Positions 61,876 through 64,000 of a DNA stretch of 64,000 nt are shown here, piece by piece. Below the pieces are notes generated by a model. That model saw only the letters and a program-made list of their open reading frames with translations. It searched no databases and was not told where the DNA came from. The stretch lies in assembly GCA_964247055.1 (NCBI GenBank), contig OZ176053.1:9176001-9240000 (forward strand). Reading direction: 5' to 3'. The DNA comes from Paragordius varius (lineage: Eukaryota; Nematomorpha). Every line of letters starts with the position of its first letter. Position 1 is the stretch's first letter. The position numbers were made by a program, and so were the translations under genes.

Positions 61876-62189
61876 TAAATTCGTTATATCTTTGCTTATT
61901 GTTTGATATGGAATAAATGCTAAAAATTATGTCATTTTACATAATTAAAGCTCATATTTTTTATTATTTTCAAAAAATAGTTTTAAAATACAATTAATCA
62001 AATAGTAGGTTTGTAGCAATTTTTCTTACCATAATAGCCACAAAATTCAGAAAATTATTTTAACATAATCAAAAAATAAAATACCTCTATAACTGGTTAT
62101 TTACCATAGAAATAATATGTTCAAATTGTCGTTATGATCATTTTAAGCATGTTTAAGCTTAAAACGGTCATGCATTAATTGGTTGAAAT

Positions 62190-62490
62190 GATTTTAAGGA
62201 ATAGAGCGATCCCAATTCGATATATGGTGAATAGTTTTGTTTAGATTTATCATTTATTCCCGCACTTTGCCAATTAATGTATCTAATGGGTTTAGTACTC
62301 ATAATACTTGATTTAGTTGTTTTTATGAGGATGGAGCTGTGTTTCGTTCCAATGATTTTTTATTTTGATTATTATTACCGATTATTTATTCCAGAATGTC
62401 CTTTGTTGGTTGCTGTTCAAAATTAATTGTTTTTTGTTTTTAGTTAATCAGCGAAAGCGAAATCCGATACTCTCAAAGACCCATGTTCGG
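62190..62490. other. Coding-like island, strand unclear
   Basis: The GC-richer interval can be read as exons on both strands. Plus: hydrophobic YLMGLVLIILDLVVFMRMEL and FIPECPLLVA, then an exon 62444-62490 between a 'tttttag' acceptor and a gtaagt donor. Minus: TNKGHSGINNR and, after a GT-AG interval, STKPIRYINWQSAGINDKSK to a TGA near 62166. The minus reading looks more like a soluble protein; the plus reading has better splice signals. No homologue is recognised. Confidence 0.35.
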
Positions 62491-62506
62491 GTAAGTATTA
62501 CTTGCG

Positions 62507-62620
62507 TCCTTATGCTTAAATCCTTATGCTTAAATCCTTATGCTTAATCCTTATGCTTACGTCCTTATGCTTACATCCTTATGCTTAAATCCTTATGCTT
62601 ACGTCCTTATGCTTACATTT
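62507..62620 (+). repeat. 14-bp minisatellite, about 8 copies
   Basis: Tandem copies of tccttatgcttaaa with aa/cg/ca variants at the last two bases; one copy is 13 bp. Confidence 0.9.
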
Positions 62621-62679
62621 TTGAATAAAAACAATACATTCATCATAAGTCTGCTCCTAGTAGACTTATTAAAATTTCA

Positions 62680-63210
62680 AAGTGGCATAACTTTAAAAAT
62701 ATTGTGAATTTTTGAATTCTGTAAATTGGGGGAGATAAAGTAAAGTATATTTAACAAATAATTTATAGGTTTAAGTAATGTTGCTTCAATCTTTTGGCAT
62801 TAAAAGGGGTTTACACAACCCCTGTTAAAAAATAGAAAATTCCTAAAACATGCATGCAAAATCAAAAGTTTTTTAGAAGAAATAGGTATGCATTTTATCC
62901 AACTATATTTTTTAGATTTTTTTGAGTTATCAAAATTGAAATATCTGCATATTTTGTGAAATAAAGAAATCTATCCAGTTTTTCAAATTCTTTAAATTGG
63001 AGGATAAAAATGATGTATATATAACAAATTATTTATAGGTTTTAGAAATTGAATGATCGCATACACTCTTAGTGAACTAAGCTTCTTGAAAAAATATATC
63101 TGGAACATGCATGTAAAACCCAAAGCTTTTTAGAAGGTGTGCAATTGATTTAACCATATTTTTTAGATTTAGATGTCATGGCGATCGAATTATCTGCGCA
63201 CTTTTTGCAT
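62680..63210 (+). repeat. Two diverged tandem units of about 300 bp
   Basis: Blocks near 62695-62930 and 62990-63165 share the order 'aattggggg/aattggagg', 'aaatgatgtatat..aacaaat/aacaaataatttatagg', 'catgcatg.aaa.c.aaagttttttagaag' and 'tatttttta gatt'. Old tandem duplication, non-coding. Confidence 0.55.
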
Positions 63211-63493
63211 TTTGAGGATGAAGCATTGAAGAATTTATTTATTTTATTGGATTGCATAAAATTTTTACTATTTGATATATAAAATTATATATTTATGTTT
63301 ATTGTCAATAAATATCTGATAAATTTACTTTAGTTTCAAGCGTCTAAAAAGCATATTAATCCACAGTGCACAAAATCGGAGGCTATAAAAAATATTATGA
63401 TCAATCATATATATTGCATATTAGGAATATCATGGTGCTTGGTTTTCAGGTCTAACAAATAATTTAGAGTTATATCCAATTTTGTGGTAACTG

Positions 63494-63998
63494 CCTTATC
63501 GAAAGGTTGCAAATTAGGCAAACTTATTTGGAGTCTACGCTTAAAATTCTAAACAAACTTCATTTTGGTTTTCAAATATAGTTTATAATTTAATGATATT
63601 ATTAAAGGAAATTAAACTTTGACCAAAAAGACCCCTAAATATTTCCCCAAATTTAAAGCAAAAGCTAATCAAAATTTTGAGGTGATAGAAATGTTAAACA
63701 AAAGTGTTTTAATATCTTAAAGCACCATAAAATACGATTGCCAAAATTTTTTAAAAAATCTATTATATTGTCAAATACTAATTTATATGAAAAATATTAT
63801 CACGCATCGGCTTTTTTAAAAAAACTGGCCAATTTTAGAGAAGTCCAAAAAGTTGTTTTGGAGCCTACGCTTAAAATTTTAATTTCATTTTTGTTTTCGA
63901 ATATAGTTCATATCATAATATAATGGTATTTTTAAAGGAAAGCATTTAGCTTTCACCAAAAAAAATTATAAATTTGCCTAATTTGCAACCCGATAAGG
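63494..63998. repeat. Element with inverted ends and internal duplication
   Basis: The left arm 63494-63522 (ccttatcgaaaggttgcaaa, then ttaggcaaa) is inverted at 63973-63998 with one 3-bp gap. Inside, blocks beginning gag(t/c)ctacgcttaaaatt repeat at 63531 and 63861 (330 bp apart). It is likely a MITE or a larger element cut by the window edge. Confidence 0.55.
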
Positions 63999-64000
63999 AA

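Noticed and set aside
1-64000. tRNA, rRNA, CRISPR arrays, operons
   Set aside because: None could be recognised by eye; CRISPR and operon logic does not apply to this animal-type sequence, and short tRNA genes could still be missed.

Overview
The window looks like a slice of a very AT-rich animal nuclear genome: spliceosomal introns, metazoan KSR, PABPN1, PPIL2 and profilin genes, and hAT, mariner, Helitron-like and LINE remnants. Its most telling feature is a class of extremely small introns. At least ten GT-AG introns of 21-36 nt can be read directly because removing them restores conserved proteins (PABPN1, KSR) or long open coding series. Among animals, introns of this size are best known from dicyemid mesozoans, so a dicyemid or similarly reduced parasite is my best guess. 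This is inference; no rRNA or mitochondrial marker is present.

Layout. 1-1208: decayed hAT element. 1433-4678 (+): coiled-coil protein gene; one 2.15 kb intron holds a large 'foldback' palindrome made of 21-bp repeats. 4.7-7.1 kb: MITE and dispersed repeats. 7164-8103 (+): small two-membrane-segment protein. 8.1-9.6 kb: hAT MITE and Helitron-like satellite element. 10.7-11.1 kb (+): terminal exons of an unidentified gene. 12528-13642 (-): PABPN1, complete, with four tiny introns. 13.6-22.4 kb: repeats, a possible short reverse-strand ORF, a second Helitron-like copy and a dead mariner. 23077-24903 (-): secreted or type II protein with furin sites and an LDL-receptor class A exon. 25-33 kb: gene desert with one LINE fragment. 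33002-35692: nearly whole hAT transposon with an exact 8-bp target duplication. 35.7-41.3 kb: desert. 41-44 kb: small coding-like islands and hAT relics. 44344-52227 (-): complete KSR scaffold gene of 13 exons. 52272-59057 (+): complete PPIL2 (U-box cyclophilin) of 5 exons, whose 4.3 kb second intron is packed with mobile DNA. 61169-61792 (+): profilin. 62.2-64 kb: one more coding-like island and several repeat arrays.

Biology. The confidently named genes are housekeeping or signalling genes: nuclear poly(A) binding (PABPN1), spliceosome-associated cyclophilin (PPIL2), actin control (profilin) and Ras-MAPK scaffolding (KSR). KSR and PPIL2 are head to head with only 44 bp between start codons, implying a shared minimal promoter. 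Introns come in two classes, about 21-46 nt and 65-4260 nt, in the same genes. Larger introns collect transposons while tiny ones cannot. I saw no tRNA, rRNA, CRISPR array or bacterial-type feature.
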